Assembly (NCBI RefSeq): GCF_030247195.1 | Contig: NC_080672.1 | Location: 71,217,771-71,281,770 of the forward strand | Source: Topomyia yanbarensis | Lineage: Eukaryota > Arthropoda > Insecta > Diptera > Culicidae | Length of the DNA stretch: 64,000 bases | Direction of reading: 5' to 3' | Shown here: piece after piece, positions 12,767 through 24,789 of the stretch | Layout: every line of letters begins with the position of its first letter | Position numbering within the stretch: the stretch's first letter is position 1 | The notes under the pieces: generated by a model | What the model was told of the DNA's origin: nothing | Seen by the model: the letters and a program-made list of their open reading frames with translations, nothing else | The model's database searches: none | Translations under genes and position numbers: made by a program

Positions 12767-12813
12767 CATGTATATTTTTGGCGCAAAACTAGTTTGCGCC
12801 AAAAATATACATG
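12767..12813. other. Perfect 21-bp-arm hairpin
   Basis: Arms of 21 bp (CATGTATATTTTTGGCGCAAA and its complement) surround a 5-base centre. It lies inside element L and has no counterpart in element R, so it may be a small insertion scar or a folded terminus. Confidence 0.8.
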
Positions 12814-13929
12814 ACGATACATTCCAATGTTTAATTGGGTTACTGTGGTTGTTCGCTGGCAGGGATGTTAGGTCATATTTCTTGAAATCTATGCGCAGCC
12901 TTTGTAAAAATCTGCGCAAACCTGTGTTAAGGAAAACGTGGATTTTTGTTCTTAAAACAAGAAGTGGCAACCTTTTTTCAGTTGTAGCTCGTGGTAGAAA
13001 TTGAGCGCGAGATCAAAAATTGAGAAATCTGTGCTAGTCTGTGCATTTTAACAGAAAACTGTAGAGAACATTTAAAATCATTGAGTGTGCCTGATATTCC
13101 TGTTCGCTAAACATGTATAGCGTTTGTTATAAATCTTGTTCTGGTTTGAATTAAGTATATCAATTAACCGACGTTTCAACGATGATCATGATTACAGGAG
13201 CCTTGTCGCGATTTTCGTAATTTCTCATCACGCTACCTTGATGTTTTATTCATGGGCTTACTTTCGAATTTTTCTGGCAGAGTAGCGCGATTCATATTCA
13301 TAATTTCAGGGCCTTAGTCACGATTTTCGTAATTCAGGGTAGAGTAGAGAGAATAGTATTCATGATTCCAGGATCTCAGTCACAATGTTTGATATTTAAT
13401 TAACGAGTTTTGTGATTTATGTTCTTGATTCAGGAACTTATATACGATTTTCGTAAATTGTACTCGCGTTATCGTGATATTTTATTCTTTAGCCCACTTT
13501 TGAATTTGACACGTGGAATAATGTGGCTCATGTTTATGTTTGATTACTATCGGATACTCGGATTAACATGACAATATAAACTGGATCATAAAAGTGTGAT
13601 TGATTCACGGTATCTTTTGTGTACTATATCACGAACACGATTTGTGGCTCTATAATGTATTTTTGGTGGTCAACGTAGCGTTTTCTGTCCGGACATCACA
13701 TTGAACCGCATGAAATAAATAACGATGTTCGCTACTAATAGTTTTCTTGAATCTACTGCTCACGCCTACTACAAGAAGCTAGAAGCCGAACATAACTATA
13801 TGATATTTCATGAAAAATTTAAGTTTTGTGAAATAACTCACATGAAAATTTCCAAACCATGTGCAGAATCGCATGAAATTGAAAATGGTTACGGATATCT
13901 TCTAAGTATCACAGACACTCAAGATAGAT

Positions 13930-14640
13930 CGTCATTCATTTACTACGAATCATGAACCAGTTTACGAATACATGAATATTTTATAATTTGGGAACTATTT
14001 CACAAGCAAGAATAGTTAGTGGATAGGAATCATGAATCAGTTTGCGTATATATGAATAAAAATTTTCGATTTTGTGAACTATTGCGCGAGCTCGAATGGT
14101 TAGTCGTGGCCATTATACTAGGAATCATGAACTAGTTCACGAATACATCACGAATTATTTCATGATTTTGTGTACTTTTTCGCGTGCACATATGGACAGT
14201 TGTGACTATTTTATTAGGGATCATGAATCAGTTCACGCTTCCATGAATAACATTTCATAATTTGAACCATTTCACGAGCACGATAGGTCAGTCGCTAGGA
14301 GTCATGAATCAGTACACGTATTCATGAATAATAATTTTTGAATTTGTCAACTATTACATGAGCTCGAATAGTAAGTCATGACTATTATACTAGGAATCAT
14401 GAACTAGTTCACGAATACATGAACATTATTTCATGGTTTTGTGAACTATTTCATGAGCATGAACAGTGAGTTGTGATCAGTTCGCTAAAAAATATGAGTC
14501 AGTTAACGAATACATGATCAACATTTTGTGATTTTCTGAACAATTCGACAAGTACAGATATTGAGTTGTGACTAATATATTAGGAATCACGAAATAGTTC
14601 ACGATGGTCCGTGTATCGTTAAATAGTTCACGAGACCATG
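13930..14640. repeat. Degenerate tandem array, ~95-130-bp units, in element L
   Basis: Phrases of the type GGAATCATGAACYAGTTCACG recur near 13946, 14028, 14126, 14219, 14301 and 14396, each followed by TACATGAA, TTTTGTGAACTATT and CACGAGCACGAATAG. CATGAA and TTCACGAA words within each unit are partial palindromes of one another. Confidence 0.75.
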
Positions 14641-14926
14641 TTTTGATTTTATGATCATGAACCAATTCACACTGCGTAGTCTGAATATTTTTTCAAAGGC
14701 TATGAATAAAATCACGATTAAACCTTGGTTTTGTGAATAATGTTCTTAAGGTTGTGTAATAATCTAGTAATCGATTTGTTAATAGTGACTGAAGTGCACA
14801 AAACAAAAACAAATATCTCCATTAATAAAAGCGTTATATGGACGTTACTGAACGGAATTAGAACATAATTATAAACCACATGATTTTTGCTCTAAGTTGT
14901 TGTTCTCGTAACGTGAAAACGCGATT

Positions 14927-16660
14927 ATTCCAGAATTTATGGCACTTTATTAACGATTTTTCGAACAACTTTATTCCGCGTGCTTAACAATATAATCCAA
15001 CAGATAACTCAATTTTAATAAAGATGCACCTGGGGCTGTTATCCTGGGCATATTCTCGTATGCTCAAATACCTTGCAACCCCTTTTAAAAATACCAAGAA
15101 TAGTGTCCAGGCCAAATTTTTTCATCATCATTCTACAATTAAAAATACCGGACCATAGTAATAGTACTTTCACAGGTTGAACACATATCAAATCAACCAC
15201 TAGCAAAGCACCAGTCAGTGGGTTGAATTTGGACCATGAACATGGGATATCATGGGTTTTTGCCTTTCTCATATAGAAAGATTATGCAATCGCTCTAAAA
15301 ATCGTCAACCTAATCCCGGCCACTAATGCTGAGAGCCAAAAATTTTTTGGCTTATATAAGCTTAGGTAGGAGTATGCAGTAAGGGGTTGCTACTTTAAAA
15401 TTATAACTAGTTAAAAACTTCTTAACGGATCTTCCTCCTTGATTCGCCGCTGGTTTCAAGCGATGGTTCAGTTTCGACACATAGTATCTCAAGATCGTGA
15501 CTGTCGATTCATTGTGTGTACTATGTGCAAATCGTACTGAATATGTAATATACATTTCCACCATTGTGTTGAACATAATGAGCCATGGAATAGTAGTTTG
15601 GACAAATGAGAAAGGCATAATTGCACCACTAGGTGGATTAAAACAAGTTTTTGTTTACTCGGGTTGCTTTCATTGACAGAATACTGGTTCCGAGAATCTC
15701 GACCCATTGTTGGTAACGAAATATCGGTACTAAATAAAACATGTATCAGTATTTTTGGTACTATGAGAAATATATGATTTTTTAGTACAGAGTAGCGTTT
15801 TAAAAGATCGGATAACAAGGGGTCCCCACCATAACGATACTCTATACTACTATTACTGCTGCCGTTGTACTGCACGAAATATTTTAGTTCAAACTAGTTT
15901 GAACTATAACAAATAACGCAAATATTGCTTTTAACAAGCGGTGATCTGATTGATTTGCATTATTCGCTATGTGCCACCATAATTACATAGTTTGTGGCCT
16001 AAGTTGCTTCTGTATTGGGTGTAAAATCTTTCTCGATAAAAGAACAAACATCAACTTAGAAGCGAATTTGAATTCACGTTTTGCTTCGAATTTAGCGATT
16101 TCTAATTTTCAGACGATCGAATTAAGAAGGAGCCAGCAAGACGTCAAGGTTTACAAGAGATGAAGAAGTGCAACGAAGTGGAGCATGGGCTCAATTTTGC
16201 TCGAGACGTGGTAGAAGAAATAAATCTATTTAAAGCAATAATGCCAAGAATAAATGCGATAATACCGATCGACTTTTATTAAGATCTTTGCTTTAATTTA
16301 CTGTTAAAAATAGTGTATCTCCCGCTCCCAGCTATCACAGCCGAAGAAAATCAAGCCACTAAAGTGATATTTGATCCAAAAGACGTTAGACCTCAAAATC
16401 AAACATATTGGAAGAACTTAGCGCAAGTTTTAGATGCGTGTTTCCATATCGTCAGCAGTATCTTCCAAAGACTGAGAATGAAAAGTATCATACAAAAGTG
16501 ATAATCAATAAAGTGATCGTTCTACAAAAATCATGCCTAAAATCGACGGCCTGTAAAAATCATCGGCGCGGAACACAACTCTAGTAGGAATATGGATTCG
16601 AATGAAAGTTGTAACGAAATTCGCGCGCAATTCAAAAGTCTCTTGGGCGTCCAGTCACCA
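14927..16660. repeat. Mixed intron DNA with a fragment of a dispersed repeat
   Basis: The segment 15253-15330 (CCTTTCTCATATAGAAAG-ATTATGCAATCGCTCT) is the reverse complement of 33304-33378, so both belong to one dispersed family. The segment ending CACCACTAGGTGGATTAAAAC near 15640 looks like part of the same family. The rest (15650-16660) has no recognisable feature. Confidence 0.5.
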
Positions 16661-16669
16661 TGGGACTAG

Positions 16670-16953
16670 ATAGAGTAAAGTGCTAATTTTCACCCCATTA
16701 TGGAGAGTGGCGCATTAATTCATTAATAACTCGGCCTACAATCGATGAGATGCATACAAATTGGCATCAACAGCTTTGCTTCGTTGTTAAGAACCAAGAT
16801 ATAAACACAAATGCACTGAAAATGGCGAAAACAAAGAAACGAGTGCCCCTATCGTTGCTCTGTCATGTGTCTCCATGCGTTGAACAAAGATGGCAGACGC
16901 TGCTCTAACCAACGGCTTCAAATGGGTGGGTGATAACTTTTGAGTGTACTCCT
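16670..16953. mobile_element. MITE fragment related to 24464-24789
   Basis: The stretch 16872-16935 (ATGCGTTGAACAAAGATGGC...TTCAAATGGGTGGGTGA) is closely similar to 24690-24750. No clean termini are visible here, so it is a partial or rearranged copy. Confidence 0.45.
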
Positions 16954-17139
16954 CGATCAGAAATACATAACAAAAATCTTTCAAAACTATATCTCGAATT
17001 GTTACTTGTTAAAAACACAATTTTTGAAACATATTGTGTTATAAATTAGGTCTCGTTAGTAGTTAAAATAACAGAAATTTATAACAAGTAACAATGCGAG
17101 ATATAGTTTTGAAATATTTCTGTTATGTGTTTTTGATCG
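16954..17139. mobile_element. 186-bp palindromic MITE
   Basis: The text CGATCAGAAATACATAACA at 16954 is mirrored by the inverse of TGTTATGTGTTTTTGATCG ending at 17139. The arms share TTTCAAAACTATATCTCG and TTGTTACTTGTTA. It interrupts or abuts the RT of the minus-strand LINE that continues to its right. Confidence 0.7.
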
Positions 17140-18427
17140 GGTCGTCACACAGTTTTGCACCCCCTCCATCGTCGCTTTAGTTATGAGCTTCCCGGGGAAC
17201 CCACGATCGTTCATAATTTTTCATAGCTCAGGGCTATTGGCACTATCGTATGTCGTCTTGAAATCGACGAAGAAATGATGCGTTGGAACCTGGTATTCAT
17301 GTCTTATCTGGAGGATTTGCCGCACGCTGAAGATCTGGTCTGTTGTCGAGCGCCCGTTGATAAAACCGGCCTGATTTCCATGAACTCAATAAGGTTGGAC
17401 AGAGAATGGGCAAAAATCGAAAACGAAAAAAGCAGTTTTTTCCACACTGTGTGGTAGATCTTCATAAAAACCAATCAGCTTATATAGAATGTTGTTACAA
17501 TACTGCTGATTGATTTTTATGAAGTTCTAACACACGGTGTGGAAAAAACTGCTTTTTTCGTTTTCGATTTTAGCGCTTTCTCTGTTCAACCTTAATAATA
17601 GGTGATAGCCGTCGAAAGATAACCTGGGATAACACTTTGTAGGTGGCATTCAGGATGATGATCGCTCTATAGTTCACACATTCTAGCTTGTCGCCCTTTT
17701 TATATATGAGGCAAATAACCCCTTGCATCCACTCCTCGGTAGCTATTCGGATTCCCAGATTCTGACTATCAGTGTGTGCAGACAAATGGCCAGCCTTTCT
17801 TGGACCATTTGAATGAGTTCATTCGGCAACGCTGCCTCCAGATTCTGTGCGTATGTTGTGGCGACTTCTGTTTGGCTCAGTAGACCGAGATAATTCCGAA
17901 ACGGTCATCGGTATCGTACATTGATAATTACGGAGAGTTTTGGGCGCAGTTTTACCATTACCAGGTAGTGGCCCGAGTCAATGTTAGCGCCACGATAGGT
18001 TCTGACGTCGATAATGTCAAAGAAGTGCCGTCCAGCGATCAAAACGTGGTCGATTTGTGATTCAGTCGGTTGTGATGACCTCCAGGTGTACTTATACGGG
18101 AGGCTGTGCTGGAAATAGGTATTACGTATGACGTATGACGTGAAATCGATCAGTCGTAGGCCGCTGTTATTCGTCAACTGGTGTGCGCTAAACTTCCCAG
18201 TAGCCGGTCTAAATTCCTCCTCCTGACCAACCTGAGCGTTTAAATCTCCTATAATGATTTTGACGTCGTAGCTTGAGCAGCTGTCACATTCGTGCTTAAA
18301 CTGCGCGTAGAATGCGTCCTTATCATCATCAGTGCTTCCGGAGTGTGGGCTGAGCACGTTAATTATGTTAAAGTTGAATTGTTCCAAAAATCTTGAATAA
18401 AGTGCTTTGAGTTCTAGAACAACCACG
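17140..18427 (-). pseudogene. APE-type LINE ORF2 relic: endonuclease C-terminal part and RT N-terminal part
   Basis: On the minus strand, 18426-17905 encodes an APE endonuclease segment of about 170 residues with VKIIIGDLNAQVG, LPYKYTWRS, SQIDHVLIAGRH and GANIDSGHYLV; the last motif is normally SDH, so a catalytic Asp is replaced by Gly here. Next, 17785-17590 encodes RT text EWMQGVICLIYKKGDKLECV and NYRAIIILNATYKVLSQVI. After an inserted palindrome, the RT resumes with NQAGFINGRSTTDQIF, QVPTHHFFVDFKTTYDS and RGFPGKL down to about 17150. It lacks the catalytic YADD part. The 5' end of the same element lies at 20990-21565, beyond an inserted repeat element. Clade not assigned. Confidence 0.8.
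17384..17600. mobile_element. ~215-bp palindromic MITE inside the LINE RT
   Basis: Left arm text AAATCGAAAACGAAAAAAGC and AGTTTTTTCCACAC is mirrored on the right by GTGTGGAAAAAACTGC and TTTTTTCGTTTTCGATTT. The arms extend outwards to AAGGTTGRACAGAGAA on both sides. It separates two parts of the LINE reverse transcriptase, so it inserted after the LINE. Confidence 0.78.
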
Positions 18428-19032
18428 TTTTTACGTTAGGAAAACAGGATTATGAACAAGAATCATAGCTTTAATAATTACGTTCAATTTCTTTTCAGTA
18501 ACGCCCGCGTAACGCTTTTATTTGTGAAAATATTTGAATTTGTTTTGTGAAATTAAGTCATGTTTTCCGCCATGTCATTGCTAAATCGATTTTCTGTACG
18601 TGAACCAGTACACAACTTTAAGAACATTATTCATAAAACCAAAGGTTGGCTTATGATGTTATTCATAGATCTAGGAAGATTAGTTCACAAAATCGAAATA
18701 GTCTGGATACTTTCTCGTGATCTATTTCACGAAACTCGGAATTTTATTCATGAATCCATACAATCCTCGTGAACTCAATATATTAGTAACGATCCAATAT
18801 CTGTGCTCCAGAAAATCATCAAATATTATTCATGTATTTGTGAACTAGTACAATTGTCACGACTGACCATTCGTGCACGTAAAATATTAAACAAAATTAT
18901 GAAATATTATTCATGGGTTCGTGAACTAGCATGATTCCTCATACTTGACCTAGGATCTATCTTACGTTTTCATTTTTAATTTCATGCAGCATGGTTATGA
19001 AATTTTCACGGGAACTATTTCAAAAAAGTTAG

Positions 19033-19720
19033 AGTAGGGGAACCAGGTATTATTAAGACAGTACGGACACCCTCGATTTCTCGGAAAATAGCGACACTTT
19101 CTGACTATCGTACATATTCGTGGGAGCGCTATTCTGAAACATGAATTTTGAGAGCTGAATTTGATTCTTTGCTCTTTGCAAGAAGGAGATACGTGCATCG
19201 TTTTTTTGCCCTTCTTAAAACAAAATCAATATAATGGAAAAATCGTGATAAAACAACAAATAAAAGTGAATAAATAAATAGTAAGTTTTTTGGTAAGCTT
19301 GAGGCTTCTATTTTATGGAATGATTTTTGTTAGGGTGAAAACACAGATATTTTCGAAACGCTCACCACTTTTGTGCGAATGGGCCGCTAATCCACAGCTG
19401 TGACATACCAGATTAAGTTTTTGTAAATAAAATTACTTATTTTGGCTTCTTGGAGTGTCTCTTATAAATATTTGGTTTGGTAAACATAATTCCATTGTTA
19501 AAAATTTAAGAAAAATGGTCTGAATTGCCCCTACATTGTAAAAGGATGGAAAAACGTAGAGGTGCCATTGAATGGTGCAAATGAACGTTTTATGGCACCA
19601 AAATGTAGCTGAGGTTTCCAACTAACAATTAGGACCTTTGACCGGCAACTTTTTTCACATCTATCCACCTAAAAGGACGATTTGCTTAAGTAGGTCCGAA
19701 TAGCCCCGGGTTCCCCTATT
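19033..19720. mobile_element. 684-bp TA-flanked MITE with GGGGAACC ends, nested in R
   Basis: TA then GGGGAACCAGG at 19035 is mirrored by CCGGGTTCCCC then TA at 19718-19720. Its absence from the corresponding place in element L gives an empty-site comparison. The open frames it contains show no protein resemblance. Confidence 0.65.
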
Positions 19721-20099
19721 ACTCGTATTATTATTTTTGTTCCATGCACTATTCCGTGAAATTTCATATATGTCCAGCTACTAGCAATCAGCAAGACGCA
19801 CGAGCAATAGATATAAAAAAAACTATTACGACCTAGAACATCGTCTCGACAGAAAAAGAAAACTGCCATGAGCACCAAAAATACATTAGAGAGCCACAAA
19901 TCGTGCTCGCGATATAGTTCATGGAACAAGAACTCGCTTATTAGTCACACATTTATGTTCCTGTTTATATTGTCGCGATACCTCGAGTACAAAAACCGAT
20001 AATAACCAAAAATAACAGATCGCGATCAGGCGAAGAGAAATTACGAATAAAGCTGCTGATGCCGTGAACATCAGTCACATCACTCCACGTGTAAAATTC

Positions 20100-20640
20100 G
20101 AAAGTCAGCTCTAGAATAAAATATCATAACATGCAAATAAATTACGAAAATCGTGACTAAGATCCCAAAATCAAGAACATAAATCATACTATTCATGACA
20201 AAAATATCAAAAATCGTGACTAAAATCCTGAAATCATGAAATTAATCACTCTACTCGTAACTAAAATATCAAGTGCGAATAAACATTACGAAAATCGAGA
20301 ATAAGATCCCGAAATCATTAATACAAGGCATATTACTCGTGATTAAAATATCAAAAATCGTGACTAAGATCCTGAATTCATGAACATAAATCACTCTACT
20401 CGTGATTAAAATATCACGATAACGTGAATAGAAATTATGAATATCTTGAAAAAGATCCTGAAATGATGAATATAAATCACATTACTCACACAAAAATCGT
20501 GACTAGTATTCTGAAATCATGAGCATGAATACCTCTACTCATTACCAAAATACCCCGAAATAGAAATTACGAAAATCATGACTAAGATCCTGCAATGATG
20601 AACATAAATCACGCTACTCTGACAGAAAAATCTGATAGTA
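20100..20640. repeat. Degenerate tandem array in element R
   Basis: Recurring text AAAATCGTGACTAAGATC and CATGAACATAAATCAC followed by ACTCGTGATTAAAATATCA repeats about every 90-110 bp with substantial divergence. Confidence 0.72.
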
Positions 20641-20989
20641 AACTCATGAATAAAATATCACGGTAACTTGACGAGAAATCACAAAAACCACGAATAAGCT
20701 CCTGCAGTCATGAACATCGTTAAACTGTCGGCTGCGTATTTCCAAATTGTGAACAAGGATCATAACAAAAACTAAAAATGCCCAGAGAACAAGCACAGTA
20801 AGCCTACCAAACGTTCTATTGTTACACCATGTATATATTCGACGCGAACTAGTTGTTTGGAAACACAAATCGTTCCATGAATACGATGTTTATTATCCAT
20901 GTTCATGAAATTGTGATTTTTTTCACGAATTTTTGAACGGATTTTTTTTTTCGTGCGATGAAAACTGTTCCCAACTCTGGTAAATGGTG

Positions 20990-21565
20990 TGATTACCTCT
21001 AAACGTTCGCACCATTGATCCTATCTAGCAAACCTCCTGCAACGCTACTATGCCGAACTCGCGATCCTTAAATGCATCGGAAAGTATGCGGGTGCTTCCG
21101 ATGAAGTTGAGAGACCTACACTTCCACGTCCCGAGTTTCGGTAGTCGGTAGTCCTTATTCTTTGCCTTGGTCTTTGCCAATAGTGCCGCGGTCCGCAAAA
21201 TCTCGTTGATTGTTCGTTGATTAGTTTTTTATGGCTGGCTTACAAGGCTGACACCAACCCCCTAAATTTCCGGGGACCATGGCGCATAGTTTAGCTTAGA
21301 GTCCCTCACTAGCACGCGGACGATGATCAACCGCCCCTAACGTGGGTAACAGACGCTCCGCTCCAGGTTTGCCGAAGCAAACCCCCCCCCCCCCCCTTCC
21401 CTGTCTGCATACGACCATAGTCTTCACCGGAGGTTGGTTACCCAATCTCCAGTATAGTTGCTCGTACCCCGACCAGTACCACGTGGAGGTAGGGATAGAA
21501 GTTGCATGGGCGTAAGCTAAGGACGACGCGTAGGGTCTATTTTATTCATTCAGATACGCAATACC
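20990..21565 (-). pseudogene. 5'UTR and start of APE endonuclease of the LINE split by element R
   Basis: Minus-strand text around 21150-20990 translates as GTWKCRSLNFIGSTRILSD, then EFGIVALQEVC and GNHTIYQSW, the N-terminal motifs of an APE endonuclease (TWNVRSLN, ALQE). Upstream, 21565-21170 is 5'UTR-like and includes a 15-C run near 21390-21405. Continuity with 18426-17140 supports one LINE cut by a later insertion. Confidence 0.72.
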
Positions 21566-21654
21566 CATCCATTTATCAGCCACCTACGGCCTATAGACTA
21601 TGTTTTTCTAGTGAAAGATAAAAGACTTATCAAACTACTAGTGTAAATCAGAAA

Positions 21655-22069
21655 TACAGTGAAGACCCGTTTTTATCAGCCCCTTGGTGAATTTTAGGTT
21701 GATAAAACTGGGACATTGATAAAATCGGGACATATTTTTTTTTTATTTTTAAGAAACCAAAGCTCTTAAAATATTCTTTTTTGGTCCCTAGATATAGCCT
21801 CATAACCTTTCCTGATTATTTAGCTTAAACTTCCCTTAAAGGGGTCTGACAGCGCAAAATTAAAAATAAAATAAATTTTTTCTTGCATATTTCGGATAAG
21901 AAAAATATGCTCAAGAAAGGATTTACTCGAATTTAACTTGGTTCGTCTGCTAGATCCCATCAAACTACCAACTATCAATTTTCATATGAAGCTGGTAAAA
22001 TCGGGTCAAAAGCTGATAAAATGGGGGGCCGATAAAATCGGGTGGTGATAAAATCCGGTCTTCACTGTA
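21655..22069. mobile_element. MITE with CAGTGAAGACCCG terminal inverted repeats, copy 2
   Basis: CAGTGAAGACCCGTTTTTATCAG-type start at 21657 and CCGGTCTTCACTG end at 22067, each flanked by TA. At 411 bp it is the longest of the three copies and has tandem GATAAAATCGGG words near its right end. Confidence 0.82.
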
Positions 22070-22130
22070 TAAAAATAAAAATGTTGATGGTGAAGTATGA
22101 TTGTGTAACTTAATTAAAGATGAATAGTCT

Positions 22131-22212
22131 TTGAGCAAGAGGCGAATGACCCTAAGGTTAAAACCTCTATAATCAAAATTTTAGAAATTTAAAAAAATTA
22201 AATAAAAAAAAG
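22131..22212 (+). mobile_element. 3' end fragment of a tRNA-derived SINE
   Basis: The text AGAGGCGAATGACCCTAAGG followed by TTAAAACCTCTATAATCAAA and an A/T-rich tail is the same as the 3' part of the reverse-strand SINE at 59628-59795 (GAATGACCTTAAGGTTAAAA). The tRNA-like head is missing. Confidence 0.68.
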
Positions 22213-24463
22213 TTTTTGAGCATTTTCACTCGATTGGCTATACAGAGCAATCTGTTCAGTTCATGCTAAAATGGTCTATCATAAAACAAACAATCTGTAA
22301 AAATTCTCCGAACACAGAACACTTAAGCGTTGCCAGTGTCCGCGTCTCACGAAAATGTGATCACAATGCAACTGTTCAAACGCGTAACAACACTTCAACC
22401 TCGGAAGGTATCACATGCATGGCATTTTGTGCTAACCGAGTGCAACAATGCTGTACAAAAAGTCAATGTCAGAGAGCACCACATGTGTAGATAATTTACT
22501 CCCAGCGAACAAAAAAAAGCAAACGAAGATAATCCCCGATTATGCTTTCCTTTCTTCGTACACTATCTACGGGTTGGAAAATGCTATTTCCTTTTGTGAC
22601 CGGCCGTTGTTTCTGCTGAGAATGGGAAAACAAAGGACGGCTCACAAAAGGCGCTCAGCGTGTCGTCTAATGACTTTTGTCAATATTTGCCATCTGAAGT
22701 GTTCAACTTTTTTTTCTTCTCTCTACAATAAACGATGGCACTGCTGGAGAGCAATTTCCGGTAGCCACTTGTAAAGTATAATTAGCGTAACGTTTTGACG
22801 CTTTGAGATTGGCGTAATCGGCCGAATCAAGTGAAGAGCGTTTGGATTTTGCTTACCATGTTGAAAAGTGCTCACTATTGAATAACCTGTGCTGGGTAGG
22901 GTTTTTCAAGGATCGTTAAAAACGTGTTCTTTTCTGCTGGTTTGATCGAACGTTACGAATTGTGATATGATAACGAATAAGAAAATATCAACACCCACTA
23001 ACCTAATAAAATACTTTAGCTTCACCAAAATTCCTATTCATAATTTACTACAAAAAATATGTCTTTTTTTTCTACTCATATGTCCAATTACATGATTCAG
23101 AGACACTCATAATTCGTTTCATCCGCCCAACGGAGCAGTAACGGGACAGATGTTCCTTGTCTGCCATATCTTAGTACCTTCGACTGTGTTTTGTTGTTTT
23201 TTCTCTCTTCATTATTCTTCTTTGTTCCAGCGAACAAATGCGAAGAAACAAAACCACAATTCATAAACCATATAGACAAAAAAATGTAAATGAGATCCAG
23301 CAGAACAAGAAGACTCGAGCTGTTCGACAGCCTGATGGCAGTTAATTTATTGACTGTCGCTCGCCGAAAGGAAGTCCCTTACTCGTAAATATCCTTTTTC
23401 GAAACACGCACACACGCACACATTTGATGCTTATTTGTTTACTTCATGGGAATGTTACGAGAACCAGACCGCTTTATCTTGGCTGCCTCGAGCGGCAATA
23501 AACTGTGAAATCAGTGCTGCCAGCATCGGGCTGCCTTTTGTTGGAAAATCCCGGCCCAATTTGTCGCGTCCCCTTGCGCCGCATTATGTACCCCTAGATG
23601 CAAGGGACTCTTTTTGTTCATATTTGAAAACCTCGTCCTGTTCGCTAGGATGAAAGTGGTGTATGTTTTGTGTATCGATTGGGCGAAACAATAGGCTTAA
23701 ATTCGGAAACGCAACAAGCAACACAATTGTTTACAAGACAACAATGGCGAGAAAGCGATGGTGTTGATTCGAACGGGCATCATCCGGAAAATCCTTTCTG
23801 CAATAAGAGGAAGTCAGTATGATGCGAGTGCGGCATTTGTTTTATGTTGTGAAATGTGGAAATTTAGCGGGATTCTACCGTGAGGGGGAGTTACGTTGAA
23901 ATCTCGCGTTTTTCTTTTTTTGGAAAAAGACCAATAAGCCAACTATCCAAATACACTTTGAGGAGAAATTTTTTGACAGTTGGTTTAAAGCAACATTAAC
24001 TATCACTGGATAGATGTTATTTATTCCTCATCATCTTGTATAAACATCGAGGGTTGTTAAATCGCATTCACAGCAAATAGGCCCACGAATTACAAATTGA
24101 CGCTGCTCCACAGTTATTTGTGAGTTCTCTGCATCTCTACTCGAGGGAGGAACAATAGTCGTATTAAATTTGATACAAAACAAATAATCGAATCATTTTA
24201 TCGATGCTCTTGAACTGTTCAGCCATTCTGGCACTGAAAAATTCCAGCGGGTGACACTTTGTTAGTGCAACGTACGTCTGTTTCTGCGAAAGGGTGGCAG
24301 TGCCCCATATTTGCTACGAAATTAATTGCTCCTTTCATCGCCCCGACTGTCGTTATGGTTATGTTTGTAGAGTTGAACACATTTTTAGATACAATGAAGC
24401 AACTGATGTGATTGCGGTATTGAGCTTCGCAGCACAAAAACGCAAACGAACACCATACGGAAC
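22213..24463. other. Intron stretch with no recognised repeat
   Basis: About 2.2 kb of mixed-composition DNA with no recognisable transposon or protein text. Because most of the intron is repeat-derived, this is a candidate for unique, possibly regulatory DNA; no specific binding site is claimed. Confidence 0.35.
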
Positions 24464-24789
24464 TAGGGTAGACGAGCCCTTATTCATCTCATTAGTCGGG
24501 ATGTCACACTATTTCGTTGATAACTCGACTTAGAGTGGCTAGATTGCACTTAAATAGGTATCATTATCTTTGCTTCGCTCCTAAGAAGTAGTGCAGTTAA
24601 AATTTTTACTCGAAAAATCTAAAATGCCCACGCTAGAGCGAAGCGAAAAGTCGAGTACAACGTATCCTTATTCATCCTACCATTTGAGCTAATGCGTTGA
24701 ATAAAGATAGCAGATACTGCTCTAACTAATGTGTTCAAATGGGTGGGATGAACAGAGGAGCTAAGATGAATTAGGGAGCAGTAACCCTA
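24464..24789. mobile_element. TA-flanked MITE with GGGTA ends
   Basis: TA-GGGTAGACGAGCCCTTATTC at 24464 is mirrored by GAATTAGGGAGCAGTAACCC-TA ending at 24789. It has no coding potential. A related fragment lies at 16670-16953. Confidence 0.68.

Larger units (their letters stand above)
12489..14926 (+). mobile_element. Repeat-rich DNA element, left copy (L)
   Basis: This ~2.4-kb block aligns, in opposite orientation, with 18428-20985. Shared landmarks in order are the (A)n-ATCYGTTCARAAATYCG outer end, GGATAATAAA, ACAGGAGCYT...CGTRATTTCT, GATATTTTATTC, ACGATTTGTGGCTCT, GTGAATAATGTTCTTAA and the inner end AAAAGCGTTA...GTAACGTGAAAACG. Internally it is built of diverged ~95-130-bp units with the text GGAATCATGAAC-AGTTCACGAATACATGAA, at least six between 13930 and 14640. 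The inner end reversed (CGTTTTCACGTTACGAGAA) resembles the outer end (GTTTTCATCGCACGAAAA in R), suggesting ~20-bp TIRs. No protein is encoded. Confidence 0.72.
18428..20985 (-). mobile_element. Repeat-rich DNA element, right copy (R), inverted relative to L
   Basis: This is the inverted partner of 12489-14926 (landmarks listed there). It splits the LINE endonuclease: N-terminal endonuclease text lies at 20990-21565 and the remainder at 18426-17905, both minus strand. It contains a nested 684-bp MITE (19035-19718). Its repeat array at 20100-20640 carries units with AAAATCGTGACTAAGATCCTGAAATCATGAACATAAATCAC-type text every ~90-110 bp. No obvious long target duplication was found. Confidence 0.75.

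Noticed and set aside
13930..14640. CRISPR-like array of regularly spaced repeats
   Set aside because: Repeats are diverged, ~95-130 bp apart without unique spacers of constant length, and the genome is eukaryotic.
12489..20985. A single 8.5-kb foldback transposon with element L and R as its arms
   Set aside because: The LINE lying between the arms continues beyond the outer end of R, so R appears to have inserted into the LINE on its own; a single foldback would not leave LINE sequence outside.
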